From JAEXOD01 sp963667875 (GTDB lineage: Bacteria; Bacteroidota; Ignavibacteria; Ignavibacteriales; Melioribacteraceae), in assembly GCA_963667875.2 (NCBI GenBank), contig CAXXGC010000002.1, positions 186,001-250,000 on the forward strand: 64,000 bases of DNA, written 5' to 3'. A program made the position numbers and the translations under genes. Positions 63,217 through 64,000 of the stretch are shown one piece after another. The notes beneath the pieces are model-generated. The model worked only from the letters and a program-made list of their open reading frames with translations, had not been told where the DNA came from and made no database searches. Each line of letters begins with the position of its first letter. Positions within the stretch are counted from its first letter, which is position 1.

Positions 63217-63510
63217 AAATAAAAGAATTTTTATTAAATATTATATAAAACTAAAGATGACCCGTTAAACATTACATTTCATTTTTAAAATTGGAGATGA
63301 TTTGTATAATCCAAAAAATCAATTGTAAATTTCAAATGTTGCAAATTCATCGCCTGAAATTCAGCAAAAGCTTTAATTATTTTACTGTTATTAATTTATA
63401 TAAATTATTATTATCCGCAAAATTAATTCTTAAATAATTTTTTGTAACACTTATTCACGGTGGTTTATTTTATTATATATTATTTAATTTTAAATAATCA
63501 AAAAAATATT

Positions 63511-63527
63511 GCACATCGCTGATGTGC
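63511..63527. repeat. Short perfect hairpin
   Basis: GCACATC-GCT-GATGTGC, 7-base stem with 3-base loop, 35 bases before the cloverleaf-like element and possibly part of it. Confidence 0.6.
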
Positions 63528-63562
63528 TTTTGGATGTGGGTGATGCGTGGTTTTATTTTTAT

Positions 63563-63640
63563 CTATTAACGGTTTTCCCCTACGGGGAAAATTAAAACAA
63601 TATTTGTTTTCGCCCGCCGTTAGGTGGGCCCCATTAATAG
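63563..63640. repeat. 78-base cloverleaf-like palindromic element
   Basis: Terminal arms CTATTAACGG (63563-63572) and CCATTAATAG (63631-63640) pair with one mismatch. Between them are three hairpins in a row: TTTTCCCC-TAC-GGGGAAAA (63573-63591), AAAACAA-TAT-TTGTTTT (63594-63610) and GCCCGCC-GTTA-GGTGGGC (63612-63629, one G-T pair). The whole unit can fold into a four-way junction. It is not a tRNA (no anticodon or T-loop consensus, no CCA). Likely a miniature palindromic repeat. Confidence 0.7.
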
Positions 63641-63735
63641 ATTTGCGAATAAAGATATATTTATTTAAAAACAATTAAATCATTTGATAACAGTCAATCA
63701 AAATCATAATAATCATTTTAATCAAACAAATCACA

Positions 63736-63752
63736 GTTCAGACAATGTTTTG
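63736..63752. repeat. 17-base motif, second copy
   Basis: GTTCAGACAATGTTTTG, identical to 56592-56608, here again in the neighbourhood of a palindromic element. Confidence 0.7.
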
Positions 63753-63899
63753 AAATAAAAGTAAGTTCAAAATCTTTTTGGAAAACCGAAATTAAATCAA
63801 TAAACAAAGGAGTTTTGTTTATGTATACATTTAATTGTTTAAAATTATAAAAAGTTTCCATTGGCAACTGAGTTTAATTTATATAAAGTGTTAATATAA

Positions 63900-63937
63900 A
63901 AAAAGTCTCATTGTAAAAAACGACAATGAGACTTTTT
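63900..63937. terminator. Strong bidirectional-looking terminator
   Basis: AAAAAGTCTCATTGT and ACAATGAGACTTTTT form a perfect 15-base stem around an 8-base loop, with T runs at the 3' ends on both strands. It lies 20 bases past the stop of the T9SS gene at the right edge, which it should terminate. Confidence 0.85.
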
Positions 63938-63957
63938 GAAATAAATTAAATGAAATT

Positions 63958-64000
63958 TTATTTTACTAAACACATTTTTTTAGTTTCAACAAAATTTCCT
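63958..64000 (-). CDS. Extreme C-terminus of another T9SS-sorted secreted protein, cut by window edge
   Basis: From the right edge the minus strand reads GNFVETKKMCLVK followed by TAA at 63960-63958. This matches the end of the T9SS sorting domains of the other two secreted proteins (VKKMMLLK, VKKMTVVK). Only 13 codons are visible, so nothing can be said about the rest of the protein. Confidence 0.7.
   Translation of the reverse strand, partial: GNFVETKKMCLVK

Noticed and set aside
63563..63640. tRNA gene
   Set aside because: Cloverleaf shape and 78-base length fit, but there is no anticodon stem consensus, no T-loop GTTCGA-type sequence and arm lengths are wrong.

Overview
This is an AT-rich window (GC judged by eye to be low) with free-living, gliding/polymer-degrading type content. 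Two secreted proteins and a third cut off at the right edge end in a type IX secretion (T9SS) C-terminal sorting domain of the QNYPNPFNP type. That form is characteristic of Ignavibacteria/Melioribacter-like members of the Bacteroidota-Chlorobi group. No rRNA, tRNA or CRISPR array was seen. The taxonomic placement is an inference from protein style only.

Region 1 (1-23801, all minus strand) is a large signal-transduction and chemotaxis island. In transcription order it holds a multi-PAS transmembrane histidine kinase, a LytTR response regulator, a receiver-kinase hybrid, a soluble MCP-like protein with a CheZ-like phosphatase motif, a STAS protein, CheY, CheA, a CheR lacking its N-terminal domain, an MBL-fold protein, a chemoreceptor with 3 di-HAMP modules, a giant chemoreceptor with 12 such modules, CheW, CheR, CheB, and a receiver-PAS-PAS-kinase cut by the left edge. 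Several genes overlap or sit within 30 bases, so most of it is probably one or a few long transcripts.

Region 2 (23993-29751) holds a CPBP membrane protease, an AlbA-type ATP-binding regulator with inverted repeats in its promoter region, a small unlisted membrane protein, and a redox module (iron alcohol dehydrogenase plus aldo/keto reductase) beside a TetR regulator. Matching TGAATG inverted repeats lie upstream of both the regulator and the reductase.

Region 3 (29989-41484) holds a large secreted beta-helix/Fn3-like T9SS protein, a patch of palindromes, and a two-gene operon that I read as a RADAR anti-phage system (RdrA ATPase, RdrB adenosine deaminase). A divergent TrmO-like tRNA methyltransferase follows.

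Region 4 (41533-56279) holds a porin-chemoreceptor pair whose porin has no ordinary start codon, an adenine deaminase, a secreted protein of unknown function, a PerR-like regulator with bacterioferritin and a 7-1-7 operator, a four-gene VTC/DUF4956/HlyD-like/SdiA-regulated-like cluster, a GH5 glycosidase with a T9SS tail, and a BtpA-family protein.

Region 5 (56280-64000) is accessory in character. It has dispersed palindromic repeats, an M23 lipoprotein, a double flavodoxin-like protein, a SEC-C methyltransferase, a nuclease-like gene broken at an A8 run, a 78-base cloverleaf-like palindromic element, and the last codons of another T9SS-sorted protein. The two most interesting systems are the RADAR locus and the unusual chemotaxis island (24-HAMP receptor, phosphatase-motif receptor-like protein, CheR-MBL pair).
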